Below, in pieces: positions 25,828 to 34,757 of a DNA stretch of 64,000 nt. The first letter of the stretch is position 1. Each line of letters begins with the position of its first letter. A program made the translations under genes and the position numbers. The stretch comes from Mesorhizobium sp. (lineage in GTDB: Bacteria > Pseudomonadota > Alphaproteobacteria > Rhizobiales > Rhizobiaceae), in assembly GCA_004020875.1 (NCBI GenBank), contig SAPZ01000017.1, positions 62,001-126,000 on the forward strand, read 5' to 3'. Below the pieces are notes generated by a model. That model was not told where the DNA came from, made no database searches, and saw only the letters and a list, made by a program, of their open reading frames with translations.

Positions 25828-27177
25828 ATGAAGCGCAGTTCGAAACTGACCACTCCGAATGTGATTGCCGGCTCTCGCCGCAATTTCCTGATCAAGGGCG
25901 GCCTTGCCACCGCCGCGACGCTGACCGGCATGCCGGCCATGCTGTTTTCGATGAACAACGAGGCGCGCGCCGAAGGCGACCCGATCCCGGTCGGCCAGTG
26001 CGGGCCGACCACTGATTTCGCCGCGCCCGACGGCATCGAGTTCAAGAACGGCCTGACGCTTGCCTGCGAGGAGATCAACGCGCTGGGCGGCATCCTCGGC
26101 CGGCCGCTCGAGCCGTCCTTCGAGGACACCGCGCAGATGGGCGACGCCACCAACGTTCAGGCGGCGCAGCGGCTCGTCGACCGGCACGGCGTGCACGCCA
26201 TCCTCAACGGCTACAACATTGGCTCCGGCGCCGCGATCCAGGAGGTCGCCGCCGACAACGGCATCATCTACGTCCACTACGACACCACGATCGGCCACAA
26301 CAATCTGGTGAAGTCCAACCCGGACCGCTACTGGGGTTCGTTCCAGGGCGATCCGGCCGAATACTGGTATGGCCCCGGCTTCCTGAAATTCCTGCAGGGA
26401 CTGGAGGAGAACGGCGAGTGGAAGCGCAAGAACAACAAGATGGCGGTGATCCTGTCGGCCGGCGTCTATGCCTCCAACATCGCTAACGCCGTCAAGGAAC
26501 AGGCTAAGAGCTATGGCTGGGACATCAGCCTGTTCGAGACCGTCAGCGTGCCGGCGTCCGAGTGGGGCCCGACGCTGGCCAAGATCCGCCAGGATCCGCC
26601 GGCGGTGATCTGCATCACGCACTTCCTGCCGGCCGATCTCGGGCAGTTCGCGCTGCAGTTCGCCTCGAACCCGACGCCGAGCCTGGTTTATATGCAATAC
26701 GGCCCGTCGATCCCAGCCTTCCGCGACATCGCCAAGCAGGCCGCCAACGGCATCATCTACGCGACCGTCGTCGGCGCGCTGCAGGACGAGATCGGCACTG
26801 CCTTCGAGAAGCGCTACAAGGAAAAGTTCGGCCCGAACGCCGGCCATAATTCCGGCGCGCAGCCCTATGACGGCGCCTATGTCTGGGCGACAGCCGCCGC
26901 ACTTGCCGGCGGCACGGGCGAACCCGGCAACAACGACCAGAACCGCAAGGTTGCAGCCCGGATGAGCTCGATGATATGGCGCGGCGTGACCGGCACGACC
27001 CGCTTCATGCCGCTCGAGAACGCAGCCTACACCTATCCTACGCAGGTCAACGATTCATCGCTCGGCATGCCGCATCAGTTCCTGCAGATCCAGGACTACA
27101 CCAAGGGTCCCGGCCTGATCGCGCCGGCGCCATACGGCACGACCAAGTTCATGATGCCGCCATGGATCAAGGCCTAG
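25828..27177 (+). CDS. ABC transporter substrate-binding protein, branched-chain amino acid type
   Basis: A 449-residue periplasmic binding protein of the Leu/Ile/Val-type family (peripla_BP_6). The N-terminus has a twin-arginine-like signal (SRRNFLIKGGLATAA) and a probable cleavage after EARA. The mature part shows the family pattern, with GIEFKNGLTLACEEINALGG, GRPLEPSFEDTAQMGDATN and later GAQPYDGAYVWATAAALAGG. The ATG at 25828 follows an AAGGGGAATCGAG ribosome site. It heads a gene set of two ATPases and two permeases. Ligand unknown: such proteins also bind amides, urea or short peptides. The adjoining deacetylase argues for an acylated amine. Confidence 0.9.
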   Translation: MKRSSKLTTPNVIAGSRRNFLIKGGLATAATLTGMPAMLFSMNNEARAEGDPIPVGQCGPTTDFAAPDGIEFKNGLTLACEEINALGGILGRPLEPSFEDTAQMGDATNVQAAQRLVDRHGVHAILNGYNIGSGAAIQEVAADNGIIYVHYDTTIGHNNLVKSNPDRYWGSFQGDPAEYWYGPGFLKFLQGLEENGEWKRKNNKMAVILSAGVYASNIANAVKEQAKSYGWDISLFETVSVPASEWGPTLAKIRQDPPAVICITHFLPADLGQFALQFASNPTPSLVYMQYGPSIPAFRDIAKQAANGIIYATVVGALQDEIGTAFEKRYKEKFGPNAGHNSGAQPYDGAYVWATAAALAGGTGEPGNNDQNRKVAARMSSMIWRGVTGTTRFMPLENAAYTYPTQVNDSSLGMPHQFLQIQDYTKGPGLIAPAPYGTTKFMMPPWIKA

Positions 27178-27181
27178 CCGG

Positions 27182-27982
27182 ATGACGCAAGACGCCGCCG
27201 CGACGCCATTGCTGTCGTGCCGGCATGTCGGCAAGTCCTTCGGCGCGCTCGCGGCGGTCCGCGATCTCTCCTTCGATGTCGGGGCTGGAGAAATACTCGG
27301 CATCGGCGGGCCGAACGGTGCCGGCAAGACGACGCTGTTCGAGGTGATCTCGGGGCTGAACCCAGCCACCAAGGGTGCGATCGTGCTCGACGGCCAGGAC
27401 ATCACCAAGCATGCGCCCGAGCAGATCTGCCACGCCGGCGTCGCCCGCACCTTCCAGCTGAATGCCGGCTTCGACAGCATGACCGCGCGCGAGAACGTGC
27501 TGGTCGGCGCCTATTTTGGCCGCAACAACCGGGCCGTGCCGACGCTGCGCGCCGGCCGCGCGGCGCATGAGGCCGCCGATGCCGCACTTGAGATGCTCGG
27601 CATCGCCGACCGCGCAGACAAGGTTACCGGGAAGCTGCCGGTGCTTGACCGCAAGCTCTTGATGATGGCCAGCGCCATGGCGACGAAGCCGAAACTGCTT
27701 CTGATGGACGAGCCCGTCGGCGGCCTTACGGCGCGCGAGGTCGACCGTGTGATGGATGCCGTGCGCGCCATCAAGGCGGCAGGCGTCACCATCATCCTCA
27801 TCGAGCATGTGATGCGCTTCCTGGTGCGCCTCTCCGACCGCATCATGATCATGCATCACGGCGAAAAGATATTCGAAGGCCTGCCGACGAAGCTCCTCGA
27901 CGACCGCACCGTTGTCGACGTCTATCTCGGCCAGGGTGCCTCTGAGCGGCTGCGCTCCTTCATGGAAAACACGCATGGCTGA
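27182..27982 (+). CDS. ABC transporter ATP-binding protein, LivG type
   Basis: A 266-residue ATPase with Walker A GPNGAGKT (about 43-50), Q-loop region ARTFQLNAGFDSMTA, Walker B LLLMDEPVGGL and switch His in IILIEHVM. The C-terminal LivG extension (VVDVYLGQG) is present. The ABC signature is unusual: where LivG proteins have an LSYGxQRRLEIARAL-like sequence, this protein reads GKLPVLDRKLLMMASAM, lacking the Ser-Gly-Gly core. The companion ATPase has a normal signature, so the pair may have one consensus and one degenerate ATP site. It starts 4 bp after the binding-protein gene and overlaps the next by 8 bp. Confidence 0.9.
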   Translation: MTQDAAATPLLSCRHVGKSFGALAAVRDLSFDVGAGEILGIGGPNGAGKTTLFEVISGLNPATKGAIVLDGQDITKHAPEQICHAGVARTFQLNAGFDSMTARENVLVGAYFGRNNRAVPTLRAGRAAHEAADAALEMLGIADRADKVTGKLPVLDRKLLMMASAMATKPKLLLMDEPVGGLTAREVDRVMDAVRAIKAAGVTIILIEHVMRFLVRLSDRIMIMHHGEKIFEGLPTKLLDDRTVVDVYLGQGASERLRSFMENTHG

Positions 27983-28685
27983 GGCAACTCTCGAGATCGT
28001 CGACGCGAGCGCCGGCTACGCCGGCCGCATCGTGCTCGACGCCATCAAACTTTCGGCAAGGAAGGGCGAGCTCACCGCCATTGTCGGCCCCAACGGACAT
28101 GGCAAGAGCACCCTGCTCAAGGCGATTTCCGGGCTGGTGCCGGTGACGTCCGGCGAGATCTACCTGGATGGCCTCCGCATCGACCGCCTGCGCCCCGACC
28201 AGATCGTCGAACGCGGCGTCATCCAGGTTCCGCAGGGCGACCTGCTCTTTCCGGCGATGACCGTGCACGAGAACCTTTTGATGGGCGCATATGCAAACAG
28301 CGACGGACTGGCCGAACGGCTCGATTTCGTCTTCACGCTGCTGCCCAAGCTGAAGGAGCGCCGCAACCAGACCGCCGGCACGCTTTCCGGCGGCGAGCGC
28401 CGCATGTGCGGCATCGGCCGCGGCCTGATGGCGGGCGGCGAGGTGCTGATGCTGGACGAGCCCTCGCTCGGACTGGCGCCAATTGTCATCGAGCAAATCT
28501 ACGAGGTCATCTTCAATCTCAGGCGGGAGGGCCGGACCATCCTTCTGGTCGAGGAAAATGCGGAGCGGATCGCCGAACATGCCGACATGATCCACCTGCT
28601 CGACAATGGCCGCATCGCCTGGTCGGGCCTGGGCGCCGAACTGATGGCGCGCCCGGAAATCGTCGAAACCTATCTCGGAGTGTGA
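27975..28685 (+). CDS. ABC transporter ATP-binding protein, LivF type
   Basis: A 236-residue LivF-type ATPase with Walker A GPNGHGKS, signature LSGGERRM, Walker B VLMLDEPSLGLAP and switch His region ILLVEENAERIAEHAD. I took the ATG at 27975 (MAEATLEIVDASAGYAGR) because it aligns with the family N-terminus; the open frame further upstream lies inside the preceding gene. The eight-base overlap implies translational coupling. It should pair with the LivG-type subunit and energise import. Confidence 0.92.
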   Translation: MAEATLEIVDASAGYAGRIVLDAIKLSARKGELTAIVGPNGHGKSTLLKAISGLVPVTSGEIYLDGLRIDRLRPDQIVERGVIQVPQGDLLFPAMTVHENLLMGAYANSDGLAERLDFVFTLLPKLKERRNQTAGTLSGGERRMCGIGRGLMAGGEVLMLDEPSLGLAPIVIEQIYEVIFNLRREGRTILLVEENAERIAEHADMIHLLDNGRIAWSGLGAELMARPEIVETYLGV

Positions 28686-28688
28686 GCG

Positions 28689-29567
28689 ATGGACGTCCTG
28701 ATCCAGATCGTCGCGTCCGGCCTGACGCTCGGCGCCATGTACGCGGTCGCCACCATCGGCCTCTCGCTGGTCTACGGCTCGCTCAACATGCTCAACATGG
28801 CGCATGGCGCCATCCTGACACTCGGCGGCTATATCTGCTACGCGGCCATCGTCCATGCCGGCCTGCATCCAGCACTGGCGCTGCTCGCCGCCGCGTTCGT
28901 CTGCGCGCTGGTCGGCCTGATGATCTATTTCAGCGCGGCGCTGCCGCTGCTCAGGGCCGAGAATTTCGAGACCAACATCTTCATCGCCACGATCGGCATC
29001 GGCAGCGTCATAGAGAACCTGATGCTCAAGGGTTTTGGACCTTATCCGATCCCGCAGCCGCTCGCGGTCGACGGCCAGGTCGTCATCGGCAATGTGCATA
29101 TACCGCTGCAGAACGTGTTTATCCTCGGCGTCGCCATCGTGCTGATGGTGGGGGTCGCCATCCTCCTGCAGCGCACCAGCGCCGGCCGCGCCATCCGCGC
29201 CACTTCGATGAACCGCGAAGCGGCGCAGCTCATGGGCGTCAGGGTCGGCCGGATCTACGCGCAGGTGCTGGCGCTCTCCGGCGCGCTCGCCGCCGTTTCC
29301 GGCATCATGATCAGCTCGATCGCCACGCTGACGCCGGTGATGGGCGGCGACCCCATGCTGAAGGCCTTCATCGTCTGCGTGGTTGCGGGCCTTGGCAATG
29401 TCTACGGCGCGGTGGTCGCGGCGATCGCGCTTGGGCTGCTCGAGGCCGCCACGCAATATGTGCTCGGCGTGCGCTGGAGCTTCGCCACCTTGCTGCTTCT
29501 CGTCATCCTCGTGCTTATCTGGCGGCCCTACGGCCTGTTCGGCAAACAGCAGGTGGTGCGCCTATGA
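28689..29567 (+). CDS. ABC transporter permease, LivH type
   Basis: A 292-residue inner-membrane permease with about eight hydrophobic helices. Family motifs are visible: GLTLGAMYAVATIGLSLVYG at the N-terminus, LNMAHGAILTLGGY, and the cytoplasmic loop GRAIRATSMNREAAQLMGV that contacts the ATPases. The C-terminus ends LIWRPYGLFGKQQ, typical of LivH. The stop overlaps the start of the second permease (ATGA). Confidence 0.93.
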   Translation: MDVLIQIVASGLTLGAMYAVATIGLSLVYGSLNMLNMAHGAILTLGGYICYAAIVHAGLHPALALLAAAFVCALVGLMIYFSAALPLLRAENFETNIFIATIGIGSVIENLMLKGFGPYPIPQPLAVDGQVVIGNVHIPLQNVFILGVAIVLMVGVAILLQRTSAGRAIRATSMNREAAQLMGVRVGRIYAQVLALSGALAAVSGIMISSIATLTPVMGGDPMLKAFIVCVVAGLGNVYGAVVAAIALGLLEAATQYVLGVRWSFATLLLLVILVLIWRPYGLFGKQQVVRL

Positions 29568-30538
29568 CATCGATCCGCCGCGACATCCTGATCGGCCTCG
29601 TCTGCCTGGCTCTCGCCGTCGCGCTGCCGTTCGCCATGCCAGGGCGCTATGTCATCACGCAGTCGACGCTGTTCTTCATCTGGGCGATCGTCGTGGTGCA
29701 GTGGAACCTCGTACTCGGCATAGGCGGCATCTTCTCGCTGGCGCAGATGGCGCTGTTCGCCACCGGCGCCTACGCCACCGCGATGCTGGGTTTCTACTGG
29801 AAGGTGCCCATGCTTGCCGCCATCCCGATGGCCGGCGTGATCACCGTCGCGGTCGGCATGCTGATCGGCCTCGCCTGCCTGCGCCTGCGCGGCCCTTACG
29901 TGGCGCTGCTGACGCTGGCGATCGCGCAGGTCATGTATGTGCTCATCGTCAACGACACCGATTGCTTCACCACCACCGGCGGCTGCATGCCGCTGTTCGG
30001 CGGCGTGCGCGGCATCGGCCAGTTCGGCGACATCGGCCTGCGCGCGCTGTTCCCGTCGAAATGGTACGTCGCCCATTATTATGTCGGGCTGGCGCTGCTG
30101 GCTGTCGCGGTGACGATCTCGATCATCGTCATCCGGGGACCGCTCGGCCTCGCCTTTCGGGCGCTGCGCGACAACCCGGGCTACGCCATGTCGCGCGGCA
30201 TCAGTCGTTTCAAATACCAGCTCTGGATTTTCGCCGTATCCGCCTTCTTCACCGGCATCGCCGGCGGCTTCTACGCCATCCATTTCCGCGTCGTCGGCCC
30301 GACGGTGTTTTCCTTCTCGACGCTGCTGTTCCTGATCGCGATGATCGTCATCGGCGGCCTCGGCTCGATATGGGGACCCCTGCTCGGCGCCGCCGTGCTG
30401 ATGCTGGCCGACGAAGGCATGCGGGAGTTGTCCGACTACCGCAATATCGGCCTTGGGCTGCTGCTGGCGGTCTTCGTCATCGCATGGCCGAACGGACTGA
30501 ACGGCTGGCTGCAGAGGAGCCGCGCCAGCCGCAATTGA
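29564..30538 (+). CDS. ABC transporter permease, LivM type
   Basis: A 324-residue inner-membrane permease starting at the ATG at 29564, which overlaps the LivH stop. It has the LivM pattern: an N-terminal helix pair, GIGGIFSLAQMALFATGAYA, a family loop RALRDNPGYAMSRGISRFKY and the C-terminal segment FLIAMIVIGGLGSIWGPLLG. A long open frame upstream in the same frame runs through livF and livH and is not used. It is the last gene of the deacetylase/ABC operon and converges on the dehydrogenase gene 30 bp away. Confidence 0.93.
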   Translation: MTSIRRDILIGLVCLALAVALPFAMPGRYVITQSTLFFIWAIVVVQWNLVLGIGGIFSLAQMALFATGAYATAMLGFYWKVPMLAAIPMAGVITVAVGMLIGLACLRLRGPYVALLTLAIAQVMYVLIVNDTDCFTTTGGCMPLFGGVRGIGQFGDIGLRALFPSKWYVAHYYVGLALLAVAVTISIIVIRGPLGLAFRALRDNPGYAMSRGISRFKYQLWIFAVSAFFTGIAGGFYAIHFRVVGPTVFSFSTLLFLIAMIVIGGLGSIWGPLLGAAVLMLADEGMRELSDYRNIGLGLLLAVFVIAWPNGLNGWLQRSRASRN

Positions 30539-30568
30539 CGATAGCTTCCATCGGCGCTCTCTTCCGGG

Positions 30569-31669
30569 TCAGGCGCCGCTCCACACCGCATCCGGCACCA
30601 CCACCAGCTTGCCGACGAAGTCCTTGCCCATGAAGTCGGTCTGGGCGCGGTGGAAGTCCGACAGTTTGTAGACCCCGCCGACCAGCGGCTTGATCTTCTT
30701 TTCCTCGATGTAGCGCACGATGCGGCGGAAATCGGCGCGCGTGCCTTGACTGGAGCCGTGGAGTTGGAGCTGCTTCAGATACATGGTGCGCAGGTCGAGC
30801 TGCACGACCGGGCCGGCAATGGCGCCCGCAGTGGTGTAGCGGCCCTCGGGCCGCAGGATGCGCAACAGGTCGTTGAAGATGGCGCCGCCGACCAGATCGG
30901 CCACCACGTCGATGGGCTGGCCGCCCGTCGCATCGCTGACGGCGGCGGGCAGATCGGCCACGCCGCGCGTGATCACCTTCTCGGCGCCGATGTCGAGCAC
31001 GGCCTGCTCCTTGCCCTTGCCGACGACGGCATAGGGGATGGCGCCGCGCGCCCGCGCCAGTTGCACGATGCCGGAGCCGACGCCGCCAGACGCGCCGGTG
31101 ACCAGCACCCGCTCGCCGGCCTTTAGCGCCGCGCGCTCCAGCATCTGCTCGCCGGTGAGATAGGCGCAGCAAAAAGTGGCGAGCTCGACATCGCTCAGGT
31201 CGGTGTCGACGACATGGGCGTTCTCAGCCGGCAGCGCTTGGTATTCGGCGTAACCGCCGTCGCGGCCATGGCCCATATAGTCGATGTCGGCCAGCGAATC
31301 GTCGTCGCGGTTGTAGATCGAGAAGTCGACCATGACGCGCTCGCCGATGCGGCTCACTGGCACGCCGTCGCCGACGGCGACGATCGTGCCCACCGTGTCG
31401 GTGCCCTGGATGCGCGGAAAAGTCAGCGTGTTGCCTTGCCGGCGCCAGGTGGAGACCGCTCCGGCATCCTCCTCCGTGCCATAGGCGCCCTGGCGCACCC
31501 AGACATCGGTGTTGTTCATGCCGCAGGCGCTGACCTTGACCAGCACTTCGCCGGCGACAGGCGCAGGCACCTTCACATCGGTACGGTAGACGAGCTTCTC
31601 CAGGCCGCCATGGCCGATGAGCTGCACGGCGGCCATCGTAGCTGGGATAGTTCTGGTCATGGCATTCAT
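30569..31669 (-). CDS. Zn-independent MDR dehydrogenase (quinone oxidoreductase-like) in ectoine operon
   Basis: A 366-residue medium-chain dehydrogenase/reductase. The N-terminal catalytic domain has ACGMNNTDVWVRQGAYG, matching the quinone-oxidoreductase pattern; the Cys that binds catalytic zinc in true alcohol dehydrogenases is replaced by Asn. The Rossmann domain carries VLVTGASGGVGSGIVQLARA, a cofactor-binding motif. The start ATG lies only 8 bp after the transaminase stop, so it is the third gene of an ssd-atf-dehydrogenase unit. It is not a recognised core ectoine gene. It may reduce an aldehyde or an unsaturated intermediate of the pathway; the substrate is unknown. Confidence 0.85.
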   Translation of the reverse strand: MNAMTRTIPATMAAVQLIGHGGLEKLVYRTDVKVPAPVAGEVLVKVSACGMNNTDVWVRQGAYGTEEDAGAVSTWRRQGNTLTFPRIQGTDTVGTIVAVGDGVPVSRIGERVMVDFSIYNRDDDSLADIDYMGHGRDGGYAEYQALPAENAHVVDTDLSDVELATFCCAYLTGEQMLERAALKAGERVLVTGASGGVGSGIVQLARARGAIPYAVVGKGKEQAVLDIGAEKVITRGVADLPAAVSDATGGQPIDVVADLVGGAIFNDLLRILRPEGRYTTAGAIAGPVVQLDLRTMYLKQLQLHGSSQGTRADFRRIVRYIEEKKIKPLVGGVYKLSDFHRAQTDFMGKDFVGKLVVVPDAVWSGA

Positions 31670-31677
31670 GGCGCTTC

Positions 31678-33057
31678 TCAGATGCTGGCGAGGACGCCGT
31701 TCACGGCGTCGGCGGTCTTGGCGACGATGATGTCGGCTTCCTCGCGCGTCAGGCAAAGCGGCGGCGCGAAGCCGAGGATGTCGCCCTGGGGCATGGCGCG
31801 GCCGATGACGCCGCTGGCGGCCAGCGCCGTGGCGATCTGCGGCCCGACCTTCAGCGCCGGATCGAAGAAGACGCGGTCGTCGCGATCCTTGACGAACTCT
31901 ATTGCGGCCAGCATGCCGTCGCCGCGTACCTCGCCAACATGCTTATGACCGCCGACGGCCTTGGCAAGCTCGGCGCGGAAATAGGCACCGGTCTCGCCAG
32001 CGTTCCGCACCAGATCCATCTCGTCGATCAGCTCGAGATTGGCGACGCCGGCGGCAACGCAGATCGGGTGCGCCGAATAGGTCCAGCCATGCCCCAGCGA
32101 GCCCAGCTTGTCGGAACCCTTGACCAGCACCTGCCAGACCTTTTCGGAGACTATGACACCGGAAAGGGGCGCGTAAGCCGAGGTAAGTCCCTTGGCGATG
32201 GTGATCAGGTCCGGCCTGATGCCATAGTGATCCGAGCCGAACATGGTGCCGAGACGGCCGAAGCCGGTCACCACCTCGTCGGCGACGAGCAGCACGTCAT
32301 ACTTGTTCAGCACGGCCTGGATCTTTTCCCAGTAGCCAGCCGGCGGCGGCACGATGCCGCCGGTGCCGAGGATCGGCTCGCCGATGAAGGCCGCGACGGT
32401 GTCCGGACCTTCGGCAAGGATCATCTCTTCCAGCTTGTCGGCGCAATACTGCGAGAACTGCTCCTCGCTCATCGAGCGGTCGGCGCGGCGGAAATAGTAC
32501 GGCGCCTCGGTGTGCAGGATCGGCTCGCGCGGCAGGTCGAACGCATTGTGGAACAGTTCCAACCCGGTCAGCGACCCGGTCATCACGCCGGAACCGTGGT
32601 AGCCGCGCCAGCGCGAGATGATCTTCTTCTTTTCAGGACGGCCGAGGACGTTGTTGTAGTACCAGATCAGCTTGATGTTGGTCTCGTTGGCGTCTGAGCC
32701 GGAGAGGCCGAAATAGACACGGCTCATGCCCTTCGGCGCGCGGTCGATGATCATCTTGGCAAGCGTGATCGCGGCCTCCGTGCCGTGGCCGACGTAGGCG
32801 TGATAATAGGCCAGGTTCTTCGCCTGCTCGGCGATTGCGTCGGCAATCTTCTGGCGGCCATAACCGACATTGACGCAATAGAGGCCGGCAAAGGCATCGA
32901 TGCTCTTCTTGCCGGTGTTGTCCCAGACCGTGACGCCCTCGCCGCCGGCCATGATGCGCGCCGGTGACTCGCCGCGTGCGTGCGTGCCCATATGCGTCGA
33001 GGGGTGGAAGAAGTGGTCGCGATCCCAGGCCGAAAGTTCGTTGGATTGTCCGAGCAT
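31678..33057 (-). CDS. doeD: Class III aminotransferase, ectoine catabolism (DoeD/Atf)
   Basis: A 459-residue PLP-dependent class III (omega) transaminase. The PLP lysine is in LITIAKGLTSAYAPLSG, the cofactor Asp in LLVADEVVTGFGRLG, and the substrate-loop pattern in YHGSGVMTGSLTGL. On its own it would be called a generic aspartate-aminotransferase-family, GABA or putrescine transaminase. The context, ssd and asnC upstream and enuR-ehu-eut-doe divergent, makes it the Atf/DoeD enzyme that converts 2,4-diaminobutyrate to aspartate 4-semialdehyde. The ATG at 33057 has an AAGGAG ribosome site; frame further upstream lies in the ssd gene. Confidence 0.85.
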   Translation of the reverse strand: MLGQSNELSAWDRDHFFHPSTHMGTHARGESPARIMAGGEGVTVWDNTGKKSIDAFAGLYCVNVGYGRQKIADAIAEQAKNLAYYHAYVGHGTEAAITLAKMIIDRAPKGMSRVYFGLSGSDANETNIKLIWYYNNVLGRPEKKKIISRWRGYHGSGVMTGSLTGLELFHNAFDLPREPILHTEAPYYFRRADRSMSEEQFSQYCADKLEEMILAEGPDTVAAFIGEPILGTGGIVPPPAGYWEKIQAVLNKYDVLLVADEVVTGFGRLGTMFGSDHYGIRPDLITIAKGLTSAYAPLSGVIVSEKVWQVLVKGSDKLGSLGHGWTYSAHPICVAAGVANLELIDEMDLVRNAGETGAYFRAELAKAVGGHKHVGEVRGDGMLAAIEFVKDRDDRVFFDPALKVGPQIATALAASGVIGRAMPQGDILGFAPPLCLTREEADIIVAKTADAVNGVLASI

Positions 33058-33092
33058 TTTTTTCTCCTTGCAGGGAATTCTTCCGGCGTGCG

Positions 33093-34598
33093 CTAGGCCA
33101 CGTCGAGACAAAGGTATTTCAGATCGGTGAAGGCTTCGAGCCCGTGTCGTGAGCCCTCGCGGCCAATGCCGGATTGCTTGACGCCGCCGAAGGGGATCGG
33201 CGCGCCGGTGATCTTGACGCGGTTGATCGCAACCATGCCGTAGTCGAGCGCGCGGCCCATACGGGCCTGGCGGGCGCCGCTCTCGGTGACGACGTAGGCG
33301 ACGAGGCCATATTCCGTGGCATTGGCGCGGGCGACGACTTCCGCCTCGTCGTCGAACGGCGTGACGGCAGCGACCGGGCCGAAGGTCTCTTCGCGCATGA
33401 TCAGCGCTTCGTCCGGCACGTCGACCAGCAGGGTCGGCTGGTAGAACAGCGGGCCGGCCGCGTGGCGCTTGCCGCCGGCGAGGCAACGCGCGCCGTGGGC
33501 TAGCGCATCGGTCACCTGCTCCTCGACCTTCTTGACCGCGCGCTCATGCATCAGCGGCCCTATATCGGCATCGCCGGAAAGTCCGTTGTCGACCCGGAGC
33601 TGCCCGATGCGGCGTGCGAAGGCGGCGCAGAAGCGGTCATAGATCGGCCGCTGCACATAGATGCGGTTGGCGGCGAGGCAATCCTGGCCGGAGGTGGCGA
33701 ATTTGGCGTCCAGCGCGATCGTGACGGCCTTGTCGATATCGGCGTCGTCGAAAACGATCAGCGGCGCATGGCCGCCGAGCTCCATGACCAGGCGCTTCAT
33801 CGTCGCGGCACTCTGCGCGGCGATCAGCCGGCCGACTTCGGTCGATCCGGTGAAGCTCATGGCGCGGACCCTGGCATCGGCGCACATCGCGCCGACAATG
33901 ATGCGCGCATCACCCGTGACGACGTTGAAGACGCCGGCCGGCAGCCCGGCGCGCTCGCCAAGCTCGGCCAGCGCTAGTGCCGACAACGGCGTTTCGGCGG
34001 ACGGATGCGCCACCACTGTGCAGCCGGCAGCAAGCGCGGCCGCGGCCTTGCGGGTGAGCATGGCCGACGGGAAATTCCAGGGCGTGACGACGCCGACGAC
34101 GCCGAGCGGCTCGCGGCGCACCGACATCTCGGCGTTCGGCAGATGGCTGGTGACGCTTTCGGCGTTGAGGCGTTTCGCGTCCTCGGCATACCACTCGACG
34201 AAGGAAGCGGCATAGTCGATTTCGCCCAGCGATTCCTTCAGCGGCTTGCCCTGCTCGAGCGTCATCAGCAGCGCCAGATCGCCCTTGGCGGCGATGATCA
34301 GATCGAACCACTTTCGCAGGATCTTCGAGCGCTCCTGCGGCAGGGCAGAGCGCCAGGCAGGAAACGCACGGGACGCTGCATCGATCGCTTCAGTGGTCTG
34401 CCTGCCATCGAGCGCCGCGACAAAGGCGACGGTAGCGCCGGTGGCGGGATCAGTGACCTCGAAGCTCGCCGCCTCTTGGCCAGCGGTCCAGTAGCCGCCG
34501 ACATAGCCGAGATCGCGAAGCAACCGGCGATCGGCAAGCCGGTCGAGTGCCTCGTGGCGGTGGGGGCGAGCGAAATGCGCGGACATCGGCGTCTCCAT
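33093..34598 (-). CDS. doeC: Aldehyde dehydrogenase, aspartate-semialdehyde oxidising (DoeC/Ssd)
   Basis: A 501-residue NAD(P)-dependent aldehyde dehydrogenase with catalytic Glu in LVMELGGHAPLIVFDDAD, catalytic Cys in ATSGQDCLAANR, cofactor motif FTGSTEVGRL and the hinge VTPWNFPSAMLTRK. By sequence it belongs with succinate-semialdehyde dehydrogenases. In ectoine loci this gene (ssd or doeC) oxidises aspartate semialdehyde to aspartate. It precedes atf by 35 bp and follows asnC by 159 bp on the same strand. A second ATG at 34586 is an alternative start. GABA breakdown is a possible parallel role. Confidence 0.85.
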   Translation of the reverse strand: METPMSAHFARPHRHEALDRLADRRLLRDLGYVGGYWTAGQEAASFEVTDPATGATVAFVAALDGRQTTEAIDAASRAFPAWRSALPQERSKILRKWFDLIIAAKGDLALLMTLEQGKPLKESLGEIDYAASFVEWYAEDAKRLNAESVTSHLPNAEMSVRREPLGVVGVVTPWNFPSAMLTRKAAAALAAGCTVVAHPSAETPLSALALAELGERAGLPAGVFNVVTGDARIIVGAMCADARVRAMSFTGSTEVGRLIAAQSAATMKRLVMELGGHAPLIVFDDADIDKAVTIALDAKFATSGQDCLAANRIYVQRPIYDRFCAAFARRIGQLRVDNGLSGDADIGPLMHERAVKKVEEQVTDALAHGARCLAGGKRHAAGPLFYQPTLLVDVPDEALIMREETFGPVAAVTPFDDEAEVVARANATEYGLVAYVVTESGARQARMGRALDYGMVAINRVKITGAPIPFGGVKQSGIGREGSRHGLEAFTDLKYLCLDVA

Positions 34599-34757
34599 TC
34601 GATGCCGAAATATCGGCCGTGCCGTGCGAAAAATGAGACTGTTTCAGCGGGTGTTGGTAGAGAGATTCTCTCTATTGGCGCATAGGCGTAGCCAATATCT
34701 CTAGCAAGCAGCCAGAGTCCGCTACGCTCCTTGCTGAGCCCCGTGGATGACGATGCG

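Noticed and set aside
31678..34598. GABA or putrescine pathway as the main role of the transaminase and aldehyde dehydrogenase
   Set aside because: Sequence alone allows it, but the position with asnC, enuR, ehu, eut and doe genes fits the known ectoine atf/ssd pair much better. A side role remains possible.
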